From an uncultured Alphaproteobacteria bacterium (lineage in GTDB: Bacteria; Pseudomonadota; Alphaproteobacteria; CAAGCB01; CAG-977): a DNA stretch of 57,840 bases. Both the position numbers and the translations under genes were made by a program. Below are positions 27,126-36,471 of the stretch, piece after piece. Numbering within the stretch: the first letter of the stretch is position 1; each line of letters starts with the position of its first letter. The notes beneath the pieces were generated by a model, which saw only the letters and a list, made by a program, of their open reading frames with translations, was not told where the DNA came from and did not search any database. The stretch spans positions 78,380 to 136,219 of the forward strand of contig CALXOZ010000002.1 of assembly GCA_944390195.1 (NCBI GenBank), written 5' to 3'.

Positions 27126-29897
27126 ATGTCCGACACACCCAAGACTGTTTATGCAAAAGATTATAAAAAACCGGCTTATCAAATCAGCCATGTTGATATG
27201 ACATTCGACTTGGATTCCGAACATACCAAGGCAGTTGCTCAAATGCAGGTGCACCGTGAACCGGATACGGCGGAAAACACCCCTATGTGGCTGGACGGTG
27301 ATGAATTAACTTTAAAAAGCATCTCAATAAACGGAAAACCTTTAACACAAAAAGATTACATTCTTTCCGATGAAGGTATGACATTGCTCAATCCTCCGAA
27401 AGATTTCACGCTGACCATAGAAACCGATATCAACCCGAAAGCGAATACGAAATTGCAAGGATTGTACGAATCGGACGGCATTTTATGTACAAAATGCGAA
27501 ACACACGGTTTCAGACGCATCACTTATTTTCCAGACCGTCCCGATGTCATGCCGACATGGCGTACGACTTTAATCGGCGATAAAGAAAAATTACCGAAGC
27601 TGATTTCCAACGGAAATAAAGAATCCGTTGAAGAATTGCCGGACGGTCGTAAAAAAGAGGTGTTTTTCGACCCCGTTCCAAAAGCGTGCTATTTATATGC
27701 CGTTGTCGCCGGCAAACTCGACCAGTTGCAAGATCACTTCGTTACCCGTTCCGGACGCGATGTAACCTTAAACGTCTTCGTTGAAGAAGGCAAAGGCTCT
27801 ATGAGCGCTTATGCCATTGAATCTTTGAAAAAAGCGATGAAGTGGGACGAAGACACCTTCGGACGCGAATATGATCACGATGTTTTCAACATTGTCGCCG
27901 TGTCCAATTTCAACTCCGGCGCGTGCGAAAACACCTCTTTGAACATATTCAATGACAAGTATGTCTTAGCTGATTCCCGACGGGCGACAGATGCGGATTT
28001 TGCCAGCATCGAAGGTGTTGTCGGTCATGAATATTTTCATAATTGGTCTGGAAACAGAGTTACTTTGCGCGATTGGTTTGACTTGACCCTGAAGGAAGGA
28101 TTGACGGTTTATCGTGATCAGGAATTTTCTTCGGACATGCGTTCCCGTGCCGTCAAGAGAATCGAAGACGTCGCCTCTTTGCGCGCAAGCCAATTTACTC
28201 AAGATGCCGGTCCGCTGGCTCATCCGATCCGTCCTGATTCTTATATTTCCGTACGTTCCCTATATACTGGTACGGTTTATAATAAGGGGGCGGAAGTTAT
28301 TCGTATGATGGAACGTATGGCGGGAAAAGAAAAATTCCGCAAAGGTATGGATTTATATTTTGAACGCAATGACGGTAAAGCCGTAACTTGCGATGACTTT
28401 GTCGCAGCCATTTCCGAAGGCGCCGGTTTGGATTTAAGACAATTTTCAAAGACATGGTATCATCAAGCCGGCACTCCGGTTGTCGAAGCAAAAGGCGTCT
28501 ATGATGCACAGAAAAAAACATATACTTTAACGTTAAACCAGCATACGCCCGCAACCCCGGGACAACCGATTAAAAAACCTTTTGTCATTCCTTTGGAAGT
28601 CGGTTTGCTGGATAAAAACGGTACGGATATGCCTTTAGACATTCAAGGGCAACCGAAAGACAATAAAACGTCGAAAGTGATCGTTTTAAACAAACCGGAA
28701 CAGACATTCGTTTTTAATAACGTTCTTGAAGAACCTGTTTTATCAGCTAACCGTTCTTTTACCGCCCCTATTCATTTCAAAGCGGAATATACACCGGATC
28801 AACGCGGTTTACTGATGGCTAAGGATTCAGATTTATTCAACCGTTGGGATGCCGGACAGCAATTTGCCACCGACATTATGTTGGATATGGTAAAAGATAT
28901 TCAACAAGGAAAAGAAACAAAGGTTCCCGACGTATTCATCAAAGCCTTGAAAGGGTATCTGAATGATGAAAATCTTGATAAGGCTTTTATTGCAAAAGCG
29001 TTCGTTATGCCGGGAGAACGTGCTTTGGCAGAACGCATGGATGTCGTTGATGTCGACGCAATTGCTTTGGCACGTTCACAATTGCGAAAACAAATAGCTC
29101 TCGAATTAAAAGACGATTTACTAAAAGTCTATGAAAATAACCAGACAAAAGGCGAATACAATCCAAATACGCAAGATTCTGGAAAACGCGCCGTAAAGAA
29201 TATGGCTTTAAGCTATTTAAGCCTTTTAGATGATTCTTTGGCTTTACAACAATACAAGTCTGCGGATCAAATGACGGATAAGGATGCGGCTGTTCGTGTT
29301 TTTGCCGGTAAAGATACACCAACGGCAAAATCCGTTATGAATGATTTTTATCAAACTTATAAAAACGATTCCCTTGTTGTTGACAAGTGGTTGTCCATGC
29401 AGGCTCAAGCATCTGAAAATTCATTAAAAACTGTAAAAGAACTGTTGCATCACGAATCGTTTTCCATTACCAATCCGAATAAAGTGCGTGCTTTGATCGG
29501 CGCTTTTGCGGCAAATCCGACGGCTTTACATAAAAAAGACGGTTCAGGATATGATTTTATTGCCGAACAAACAATAGCTGTCGATAAAATCAATCCGCAA
29601 GTTGCCGCAACTATTCCTGTCGCATTGGGAAGTTGGAAAAAATACGATCCGCAACGTCAGGTTTTGATGAAAAAAGCTTTGACCCGTATTCTTGAAACCC
29701 CCAATTTGTCTGCGAACACTTATGAGATCGTTTCAAAGTCCTTGGGTATAACAGAAAAGAAACAACGTCAAACTGCAAAGGATTTTTTAAAAAATCCTGA
29801 TGTGAAAAAATATTCAAACGGGTCAAAAGCGCAAGCCGGTAAAAATAACTTGTATAAGCTTTCATTAACACGCCTGTCTTCAGGAGGACGTTCGTGA
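27126..29897 (+). CDS. pepN: Aminopeptidase N (M1 family)
   Basis: This 923-residue protein has the alphaproteobacterial/E. coli PepN architecture. The zinc site is HEYFHNW (301-307) with the third ligand in TLKEGLTVYRDQEF (Glu324). The catalytic Tyr region reads LYTGTVYNKGAEVIRM. The substrate-binding GAMEN motif instead reads GACEN (265-269), and ENKGLN reads ENTSLN. The C-terminus runs about 30-40 residues past the usual end with a Ser/Lys/Gly-rich tail. It cleaves N-terminal residues of peptides in the cytosol. It is divergent from the LysM lipoprotein, and the next gene overlaps its stop by 4 nt. Confidence 0.95.
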   Translation: MSDTPKTVYAKDYKKPAYQISHVDMTFDLDSEHTKAVAQMQVHREPDTAENTPMWLDGDELTLKSISINGKPLTQKDYILSDEGMTLLNPPKDFTLTIETDINPKANTKLQGLYESDGILCTKCETHGFRRITYFPDRPDVMPTWRTTLIGDKEKLPKLISNGNKESVEELPDGRKKEVFFDPVPKACYLYAVVAGKLDQLQDHFVTRSGRDVTLNVFVEEGKGSMSAYAIESLKKAMKWDEDTFGREYDHDVFNIVAVSNFNSGACENTSLNIFNDKYVLADSRRATDADFASIEGVVGHEYFHNWSGNRVTLRDWFDLTLKEGLTVYRDQEFSSDMRSRAVKRIEDVASLRASQFTQDAGPLAHPIRPDSYISVRSLYTGTVYNKGAEVIRMMERMAGKEKFRKGMDLYFERNDGKAVTCDDFVAAISEGAGLDLRQFSKTWYHQAGTPVVEAKGVYDAQKKTYTLTLNQHTPATPGQPIKKPFVIPLEVGLLDKNGTDMPLDIQGQPKDNKTSKVIVLNKPEQTFVFNNVLEEPVLSANRSFTAPIHFKAEYTPDQRGLLMAKDSDLFNRWDAGQQFATDIMLDMVKDIQQGKETKVPDVFIKALKGYLNDENLDKAFIAKAFVMPGERALAERMDVVDVDAIALARSQLRKQIALELKDDLLKVYENNQTKGEYNPNTQDSGKRAVKNMALSYLSLLDDSLALQQYKSADQMTDKDAAVRVFAGKDTPTAKSVMNDFYQTYKNDSLVVDKWLSMQAQASENSLKTVKELLHHESFSITNPNKVRALIGAFAANPTALHKKDGSGYDFIAEQTIAVDKINPQVAATIPVALGSWKKYDPQRQVLMKKALTRILETPNLSANTYEIVSKSLGITEKKQRQTAKDFLKNPDVKKYSNGSKAQAGKNNLYKLSLTRLSSGGRS

Positions 29898-30379
29898 TCA
29901 AAAAACACAAGGGGATTCTTTTTGCCTCTTTTTTAATCGGATTGGCTGTCTTCCCGTTATTAAGTCGTGAAAAACAAAAAGAATTCCCTTCTGATTGCGT
30001 ATTTTTCCACCTCAGTTCCCAAGGACGTTCCGAAATCAGAAAAATGTTAAAAGAACTGGATCTTGCTGTTCAAACCGCGACAAACGATATTACAGCCGAA
30101 AAAATACTTATGTTGCAAGCGTTGGCTCAAAAAGACATGGATCGAACGGCCGCCGATTTTTATCAAGCGGGTATTGCTGAAAAAACGGCCGCCCTTCAAG
30201 CTCGTGTTGATAAAATATTTTTAGACACTTTGGAAAGGATGCCATTAATCGACCGCCAAAGTTATATGGATTTTTATTTAAAGAACCGTCAACGCATCAA
30301 AGAGGATTCACTTATTTCCCCTGTAGCGGCTTCCTTTGGATTGACCGGTATGGACGAAACATCTGTCGACAATAAATAA
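29894..30379 (+). CDS. Small exported helical protein, CpxP/Spy-like
   Basis: Starts with GTG at 29894, overlapping the pepN stop by 4 nt (GTGA), with a strong AGGAGG Shine-Dalgarno 7 nt upstream. The 161-residue protein has an N-terminal hydrophobic segment (about 7-23, GILFASFLIGLAVFPLL) that would be a signal or anchor. The rest is alpha-helical with a long amphipathic stretch (about 45-120) typical of periplasmic CpxP/Spy/CnrX-like heavy-metal-sensor folds. No metal-binding His/Met motif is obvious. The family call is tentative. Its stop is followed without a gap by ybaK. Confidence 0.62.
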   Translation: MIKKHKGILFASFLIGLAVFPLLSREKQKEFPSDCVFFHLSSQGRSEIRKMLKELDLAVQTATNDITAEKILMLQALAQKDMDRTAADFYQAGIAEKTAALQARVDKIFLDTLERMPLIDRQSYMDFYLKNRQRIKEDSLISPVAASFGLTGMDETSVDNK

Positions 30380-30877
30380 ATGAAACATTCCGATATCAAA
30401 AAGACAAACGCGATGAGGCTGTTAGATCAGGCTCATATTTTTTACCAATGCTATGAATATGAAACGACGGATGGCAAAATTGATGCCGTTTCCGTTGCAA
30501 AAAAAATCGGACGGGAACCCGAACAAGTTTTTAAAACACTTGTAACACGCTCAAGTCCTCATGATTATTTTGTTTTTGTCATTCCATCCGTTAACGAACT
30601 TGACTTGAAACTGGCGGCAAAAGCAGCAAAACAGAAAAGTATTGAGATGTTGGCGTTAAAACAACTGTTACCTGTTACCGGATATGTTCACGGCGGTTGT
30701 TCTCCGGTTGCAATGAAAAAGCCGTTTCCGACATTTATTGATGAAACGGCTCTTTTATATGACGAGTTTTGTATCAGTGCCGGAAAAGTCGGTATCAATT
30801 TATGTCTTTCTCCTCAGGCTTTGGCGGATTTTCTCCAAGCCCGTTTTGAAAATCTGATACGTCATTTTCCTCATTAA
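30380..30877 (+). CDS. ybaK: Cys-tRNA(Pro)/Cys-tRNA(Cys) deacylase YbaK
   Basis: The 165-residue product has the YbaK/EbsC signature: KTNAMRLLDQ near the start, AVSVAKKIGREPEQVFKTLV (holding the catalytic-type Lys), HDYFVFVIPSVNELDLKLAA, and VTGYVHGGCSPVAMKKPFPT (the GxxSP-like motif). It hydrolyses Cys-tRNA mischarged on tRNA-Pro, a translation proofreading factor acting with ProRS. It begins immediately after the preceding stop. Its last 83 nt overlap the oppositely oriented DsbD/ScsB-like gene. Confidence 0.93.
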   Translation: MKHSDIKKTNAMRLLDQAHIFYQCYEYETTDGKIDAVSVAKKIGREPEQVFKTLVTRSSPHDYFVFVIPSVNELDLKLAAKAAKQKSIEMLALKQLLPVTGYVHGGCSPVAMKKPFPTFIDETALLYDEFCISAGKVGINLCLSPQALADFLQARFENLIRHFPH

Positions 30878-33356
30878 CCAAAAATTCTTCAACAATTGAT
30901 CTTATTGTCAAAAGATTAAACACCGGCTCGATTAATTTCCCTTCCGGATATATCTGAGAAAATACCAGATTGGTGGGTAATCCGTATTTTCCGCTTTGTT
31001 CCAGCAAGCGTTTTAAAAACGGATGATTGTATTTGATACGCATGATTGTCAATTTTCCGTCTTTTATCTCTTTTGGAGCCCCCGCAAAGTACATAAGAAA
31101 ACGGTTCCAATGGCAAGACAGACAAAAACTTTCTGAAACGTTCAAATAGACGGATTTTCCTTCATAGACTTTTTGTCGAAGCAACTCTTCATCGAATGGT
31201 ATTCCCCAAGCCTTGTTAAAGGAATCTTTTTCCGGAAATGGCGGAACAAAAGCTGAAGCCATGACTAAAAGAATGGCAAGCACATATTTTTGTTTGAATT
31301 GAGGAAACTTCAATACGGTTGACGCCCCCAAAACAATAAGAAGAAAGCAGAACACGAAGATATCGACATCGGTTCCTACAAGGACATCCAATAACAAGAA
31401 AAGGATTTGAAAAAAGAACGGGAAAGGCAAAACCATTCGTATCAATTTTTGCGCTCTTTTATCTTCCGGCAAAGCCGCCCCCCGTTTATCCAAGAATGAC
31501 AGCGCAAGGAACGGCAAAGAAACTCCGGCAGCGAAAGTCAGGGAATAAATAATTGGAGAACGTGATAACAAGATATACAACTCGTAATAAAATGATGTCA
31601 TCGGTGTGATCAATAAAAGCGCCCCGGTTACGAACCCAACGATCATTCCGGCTTTTTCGCGAACCTGTTCTGCTTTGAAAAATGAAAAGAAGAATGGAAA
31701 CTTATCTGAAAGCATGACGACTGAGACATCATCAAATATTTTGAATAAATATAATGCGCATATAGCAAAGATTAAGATGAATATGAAATTCAGTAACGGG
31801 GAAATAAATTGGATTCCCCAATATAACAACCCGTTCGGTAAAATATAGTTCCAAATCAAGGCGATCATCAAGTAAACAAGGCACCAGAAATAAAACATTT
31901 TTCCCAATCCGTAATAAAAGGACAGAGTTTTAGATGCTGTTTTTCTGCTGATAATAGCCGCTTGCGTTCCCAGCAATAAAAGTGCCGTCAAAACCGGCGT
32001 TAACAATATGAATTTTACTCCGGACAAGAATGCGACGATAAAATCCAATATTGAAAAACGGAACAAAGCGAAAAACTTTGTTAATATCGGTCGTTCAAAA
32101 GAAACATTTTTTTTGAATTCAGCAGACTTTCCCGCATATTCGACATCAATAACAACATTTAAATTTTTTTGTAACGCTTCAGGATTCAAGATACGGACTT
32201 TTAGATGTAAATCGTTTCCGTCTTGAACAACAAAGGGATCTGAAAACAATATTCCCTCTTCATTTTTGATGATGAAAGAGGCTTTTGCGTTAAAGTACCA
32301 AGCTATTTCAAAATCCGCGAGCAAATCAACTTGATTATTATCGGATTTGTCCAAATACATATTTTTTAATTCTACGCGAGCCATATGAGCTTTTGGCGTC
32401 AAGCTCATTTGTTGGCGTATTTTCATACAAGAAGACGCTTCTATTGTCGATTTATCAGTTATGTATTTGATAACAGGGGTTGTTTCCTGTTTGCAGACAT
32501 TGTTTTTACAAACAGTGGCTGTAACGGATGCTTTAACAATTCCGATATTATCTTTGTTTTTGAATTTCGCATAAAAAGGCAGATATATGCGTTCATCATA
32601 ACCGATCATCTTCTCTCCGTTAACTGTAATGACTTTTTCCATTGGCGGAAAAGTTTCATCGAATAAAAGATTTTCGGATTGAGAAAAATCGACTTGAATA
32701 TTTTGATATGTTTCCCCCGGTTTTTGCGTAAGAAAAACCGCACCGTCTTTCGGGAAAAGGATTAAAGACATTAAAATATCCCCTTTTCCGCGATTGGCGC
32801 AGGAAGATAAGATGGCAGAAAAATTATCTGCGGATACCATTTTCGAAAAGTAAGCCGATTTTTGAAATATTTTCAAATATTGGTAAAAAGTTGTGTTTGC
32901 GATCTCAAAATGCTTTATATTTTTCCAAGTATCCGTATCATTAATATCAATTAACAGATCCGTCCGCCCCGGATTTTTTTCCAGAATGCTCATGTTTATT
33001 TCATCAAAAGCATTTTTAAAAAAATGTTCAATATCTTTATACCGTTTTCCCAATAAAGAAAGCTTTTTTACAAGCTCCGAATTTTGTCCATTTTCAACAT
33101 CGGCTTTTAATAACTCATTTAAAATCTGAGCATCCGTAGCTCCTCTGTCTTTATTTTTTTTATAAAATTCTGTAATGAATTCAATCTGATCTGTATTTTC
33201 CGGATCTTTTAATTTTTGCAGATCCCCTACTGTTAACGGAATAACCTGCACTATTTCATTGTCAGGCTCAGTTTTGGCTTCGGTTTGAGAAAAACATGGT
33301 GTCGAAAAAAGGATAAAAACAAATAAAAGAGAAAATATAAAAATATTCTGACGCAT
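30795..33356 (-). CDS. DsbD/ScsB-like thiol-disulfide membrane protein with altered core
   Basis: This 853-residue protein has a signal peptide (1-24). Its N-terminal beta region resembles the DsbD alpha domain and contains CKNNVCKQE. About eight TM helices follow (from about residue 425). The C-terminal thioredoxin-like domain contains CLSC (745-748). In canonical DsbD/ScsB the two membrane cysteines lie in MPCVLPV-like and TPCTAPF-like motifs. Here the aligned segments read LLTPVLTALL and LLITPMTSFYY, so both cysteines are absent. The protein is probably a DsbD relative that no longer passes electrons through the membrane, or uses other residues. The role is inferred. Confidence 0.78.
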   Translation of the reverse strand: MRQNIFIFSLLFVFILFSTPCFSQTEAKTEPDNEIVQVIPLTVGDLQKLKDPENTDQIEFITEFYKKNKDRGATDAQILNELLKADVENGQNSELVKKLSLLGKRYKDIEHFFKNAFDEINMSILEKNPGRTDLLIDINDTDTWKNIKHFEIANTTFYQYLKIFQKSAYFSKMVSADNFSAILSSCANRGKGDILMSLILFPKDGAVFLTQKPGETYQNIQVDFSQSENLLFDETFPPMEKVITVNGEKMIGYDERIYLPFYAKFKNKDNIGIVKASVTATVCKNNVCKQETTPVIKYITDKSTIEASSCMKIRQQMSLTPKAHMARVELKNMYLDKSDNNQVDLLADFEIAWYFNAKASFIIKNEEGILFSDPFVVQDGNDLHLKVRILNPEALQKNLNVVIDVEYAGKSAEFKKNVSFERPILTKFFALFRFSILDFIVAFLSGVKFILLTPVLTALLLLGTQAAIISRKTASKTLSFYYGLGKMFYFWCLVYLMIALIWNYILPNGLLYWGIQFISPLLNFIFILIFAICALYLFKIFDDVSVVMLSDKFPFFFSFFKAEQVREKAGMIVGFVTGALLLITPMTSFYYELYILLSRSPIIYSLTFAAGVSLPFLALSFLDKRGAALPEDKRAQKLIRMVLPFPFFFQILFLLLDVLVGTDVDIFVFCFLLIVLGASTVLKFPQFKQKYVLAILLVMASAFVPPFPEKDSFNKAWGIPFDEELLRQKVYEGKSVYLNVSESFCLSCHWNRFLMYFAGAPKEIKDGKLTIMRIKYNHPFLKRLLEQSGKYGLPTNLVFSQIYPEGKLIEPVFNLLTIRSIVEEFLVNEENDVSDFQNGLGENPPKPEEKDIN

Positions 33357-33438
33357 TTTTTAATATCCTTTAATTTTTATAGAATATCTTTAAAGAAAAA
33401 GCATTATAAACTGAAATATAATAACAAGGAATAAAGAA

Positions 33439-33993
33439 ATGTGTTTTTTTAACGGTCGATGCTTAATAGCAATGCCTGGAATGCAAGATGATCGTTTTAT
33501 TCAGTCGGTTATTTATGTGTGCGCCCACACTCAAGAAGGAGCGATGGGGTTGGCAATCAACAGACCGATCAAAGAACTTTCTTTTTTTTCATTGTTGTCT
33601 CAATTAAACATAGACCGTCCGGAACAATTTGATCCTCCTCCGATATTATCCGGCGGTCCTGTCGATGTGATCAGAGGATTTGTTTTACACTCTCCCGAAT
33701 ATACAAGTGAAGCGACTTTGGCAATGACGGGATTGACATCCTTAACCGTAACAACAAACATCATTCGAGACATATCAAGAGGGGTCGGTCCGAAAAATTA
33801 TTTAATTACACTGGGGTATGTCGGTTGGGCGGCGGGACAGCTGGAAGAAGAAGTAAAGGAAAACGCATGGCTTCCGGTTGACGCTTCAACGGATTTACTA
33901 TACCTTCTTTCTCCTGAAAAAAAATGGGCGTATGCGTTGAACAAACTGGGCATAGATCCGACATTGCTATCTGCCGAACAGGGCAAAGCTTAA
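33439..33993 (+). CDS. yqgE: YqgE/AlgH family protein
   Basis: The 184-residue product has the UPF0301 signature: GRCLIAMPGMQDDRFIQSVI, GAMGLAINRPI, LSGGPVDVIRGFVLHSPEY and YVGWAAGQLEEEVKENAWL. This family is widespread in proteobacteria; its biochemical role is not established. The gene is divergent from the DsbD-like gene. Its stop overlaps the 3' end of the next, oppositely oriented gene by 4 nt. Confidence 0.93.
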   Translation: MCFFNGRCLIAMPGMQDDRFIQSVIYVCAHTQEGAMGLAINRPIKELSFFSLLSQLNIDRPEQFDPPPILSGGPVDVIRGFVLHSPEYTSEATLAMTGLTSLTVTTNIIRDISRGVGPKNYLITLGYVGWAAGQLEEEVKENAWLPVDASTDLLYLLSPEKKWAYALNKLGIDPTLLSAEQGKA

Positions 33994-34679
33994 AGCGGGT
34001 CGGCATAGCCGAAATCAATTAAGAGTTCGGAAACGTCCAAGGAACCGACAAAGCAATCGGCATATTGAGGTTTCTTTGGATCAGGATAACATTTTGCATT
34101 CGCTCCGTTAAACCTTCTGTTCAACTGAGAAAAAGCTTCGGAAGATTTTCCGGGGCGAAGTTTTACTTTCAAAAGGAATTTTTTGGTATTGATCTTGATT
34201 TTATCCGCCCCTTCTATAAACAAAGTTCCTTGAAGGATTTTTTCGTCTTCATTTTCTTGTTGTTCAGGTTTTGGTGAATTCTTTTGAACTGAAGAATCTT
34301 CTTTTTTACGCCTCGGCGGGACGATAAAGACAGGTTTTGCTTGTTTTTTTTCTTCAACTGTTTTATCCGGTTTTTCGGATAAGTTGTTGGTTATTATTGA
34401 AATTGTTTGTTTCAAAGGATTGTCCGGATCATCAAAGCGTTTTGAAAATAAATAAAGATCTTCGGAAATTGTCTGCTTTCTGTTTTTAACAAATCTTTGC
34501 CATTTGTTATTTAAAACCACAGGAATTTCTTGAGGAGAAATTCCTGCAATATAAAAAGCTCCTAAAATAACAGCCAAGATCAACGCGACATAGTGAGGAC
34601 GCTTTAACAAGAACACAACAAAATGCCAAAGATCTTTTATCAGTCCGACAACACCTGCGACATATCCGGAAAACCTCAT
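33990..34679 (-). CDS. Membrane-anchored protein with a degenerate SNase-like C-terminus
   Basis: The start is set at the ATG at 34679-34677, 1 nt after the metG stop. The longer frame would overlap metG by 44 nt. The 229-residue protein has one TM helix (about 25-50, HYVALILAVILGAFYIAGIS), a charged Lys/Pro-rich spacer, and a C-terminal domain (about 150-229). Its ending YADCFVGSLDVSELLIDFGY loosely resembles the C-terminal part of staphylococcal-nuclease folds, but the catalytic Arg/Glu/Arg set is not seen. It is probably co-transcribed with metG. The role is unknown and the fold match is weak. Confidence 0.6.
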   Translation of the reverse strand: MRFSGYVAGVVGLIKDLWHFVVFLLKRPHYVALILAVILGAFYIAGISPQEIPVVLNNKWQRFVKNRKQTISEDLYLFSKRFDDPDNPLKQTISIITNNLSEKPDKTVEEKKQAKPVFIVPPRRKKEDSSVQKNSPKPEQQENEDEKILQGTLFIEGADKIKINTKKFLLKVKLRPGKSSEAFSQLNRRFNGANAKCYPDPKKPQYADCFVGSLDVSELLIDFGYADPL

Positions 34680-34680
34680 A

Positions 34681-36387
34681 TCAATTTTCCTGATTTCCAC
34701 CGTAACGCGAACACAAGTCGTCAATGTCCTGCTGTGTTATTTTTTGGAACAGAGGCTGATCCGGAACATTGAAAGCATGTCCTGCTTTTAATTTTTGCAA
34801 TTCCTCTTCCAAGTTGCTTTCCGGCCACTTTTTGTCTTCAGGGTCCACATTCAACAGGTTAAGAATACGTTTCGAAGTTTCTGGAATAACGGGCGCCGAC
34901 AAGACAGCATACAACCGGATGACATTCAAAGCTAAACGTAAAATCATTTCCGCTTTGTTTTTATCTGATTTAATAACCGTCCAAGGAGCGGCCGCCGTCA
35001 AATAATTGTTTCCTTCGACCCAGATGGCGCGCAATTCCGCCAATGCTTTACGGAACTCCATTTCAGACAAGTACTTTGTATAATTGTCTATTTTGGCTTT
35101 CAGGGATTGAATGAAATCTTTTTCAACATTTGTCCATTCTCCCCCTTCAGGTACTGTTGTTCCGATCTTGGAAGCCGTCATTTTCAAAACGCGATTGACA
35201 AAATTGCCCAAGACATCATTCAAATCTTTGTTTATCGTCGAAGCAAAAGAAGTAAATGTAAAACTGGAATCAGCATTTTCCGGAGCATTCGCCATCAACC
35301 AATAACGCCAATAATCTGGCTGGAATTCTTCCAATGCCTGATTTGTAAAAATACCGCGTTTTTGAGACGTTGAAAACTTTCCGCCATAAAAAGTCAACCA
35401 GTTGAACCCCTTAATGTAATCCACTTTTTTCCAAGGTTCTCCCGAAGCCAACAAAGTGGCTGGGAACATGATAGTATGAAACGGTATGTTGTCTTTTGCC
35501 ATGAATTCGACATAACGGACATCATTTGTGTCGTACCACCAACTTTTCCAATGGCGGTTTTCTGGATCTTTTTCCGCCCATTCCATTGTCGCTCCGATAT
35601 ATTCGATAGGAGCGTCGAACCAAACATAAAAGACTTTTCCTTCAAAACCTTCCACGGGAACGGGGATTCCCCATTTCAGATCCCTTGTGATGCAACGTTC
35701 GCGAAGACCTTCTTTCAACCATTTGCGTGCAATGGAAGTAACGACGACAGGCCATTCCGCTTCATGTTCATCTATAAAGGCGGATAATTTCTTTTCCAAG
35801 TCAGGCAATTTTAAAAAAAGATGTTTACTGTCTTTAATTTCCAGATTGGAACTACCGGAAACGGCGGATTTCGGATTGATCAAGTCTGTCGGATCCAAAA
35901 CGCGTGTACAGTTTTCGCATTGATCCCCTCTTGCCGCTTCGTAACCGCAATGAGGGCATGTGCCGACAATATAGCGATCCGGCAGAAAACGTTTATCATC
36001 GACCGAGTAGACCTGCTTGATAACTCTTTCTTCGATATATCCGTTTTCCATCAATTTTTTACACATATGTTGTGTCAATTCGGTGTTTTGCGGTGAGGAA
36101 GACCGTCCGAAATAGTCAAAAGACAGATGAAAACGTTCATAGATATCCTTTTGAATTTCGTGTTGTTCCGTACAAAAAGTTTCAACATCTTGATTTTTTT
36201 CCAAAGCCGCCAGTTCAGCCGGTGTTCCGTGTTCATCTGTTGCGCAAATATACAAAACGTCATGTCCTGTCTGCCTCAGAAAACGGGCATAAACATCAGC
36301 CGGCAACATTGAACCGACCAAATTTCCCAAATGTTTAATACCATTGATGTAAGGAAGAGCGCTGGTAATCAGATATTTTGTCATCAT
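34681..36387 (-). CDS. metG: Methionyl-tRNA synthetase
   Basis: The 568-residue class Ia synthetase contains a HIGH-type motif (GIKHLGNLVG), a zinc knuckle (CPHCGYEAARGDQCENC, about 138-160), the VWFDAPIEYIGA catalytic segment, and the KMSKS equivalent KFSTSQKRG. It then has the helical anticodon-binding domain. It lacks the C-terminal tRNA-binding EMAP/OB domain of E. coli MetG, as in other short forms. Two adjacent ATGs could start it (36387 and 36384); AAAGGC lies upstream. It charges tRNA-Met in the cytosol and is divergent from the GNAT gene. Confidence 0.95.
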   Translation of the reverse strand: MMTKYLITSALPYINGIKHLGNLVGSMLPADVYARFLRQTGHDVLYICATDEHGTPAELAALEKNQDVETFCTEQHEIQKDIYERFHLSFDYFGRSSSPQNTELTQHMCKKLMENGYIEERVIKQVYSVDDKRFLPDRYIVGTCPHCGYEAARGDQCENCTRVLDPTDLINPKSAVSGSSNLEIKDSKHLFLKLPDLEKKLSAFIDEHEAEWPVVVTSIARKWLKEGLRERCITRDLKWGIPVPVEGFEGKVFYVWFDAPIEYIGATMEWAEKDPENRHWKSWWYDTNDVRYVEFMAKDNIPFHTIMFPATLLASGEPWKKVDYIKGFNWLTFYGGKFSTSQKRGIFTNQALEEFQPDYWRYWLMANAPENADSSFTFTSFASTINKDLNDVLGNFVNRVLKMTASKIGTTVPEGGEWTNVEKDFIQSLKAKIDNYTKYLSEMEFRKALAELRAIWVEGNNYLTAAAPWTVIKSDKNKAEMILRLALNVIRLYAVLSAPVIPETSKRILNLLNVDPEDKKWPESNLEEELQKLKAGHAFNVPDQPLFQKITQQDIDDLCSRYGGNQEN

Positions 36388-36471
36388 TCATGCCTTTATA
36401 AAAAAAACTGATATTGATTTTTACCCGTTTTTCATACATAATTTCAAGCACAAATTTGATTGGAGAGGTAA

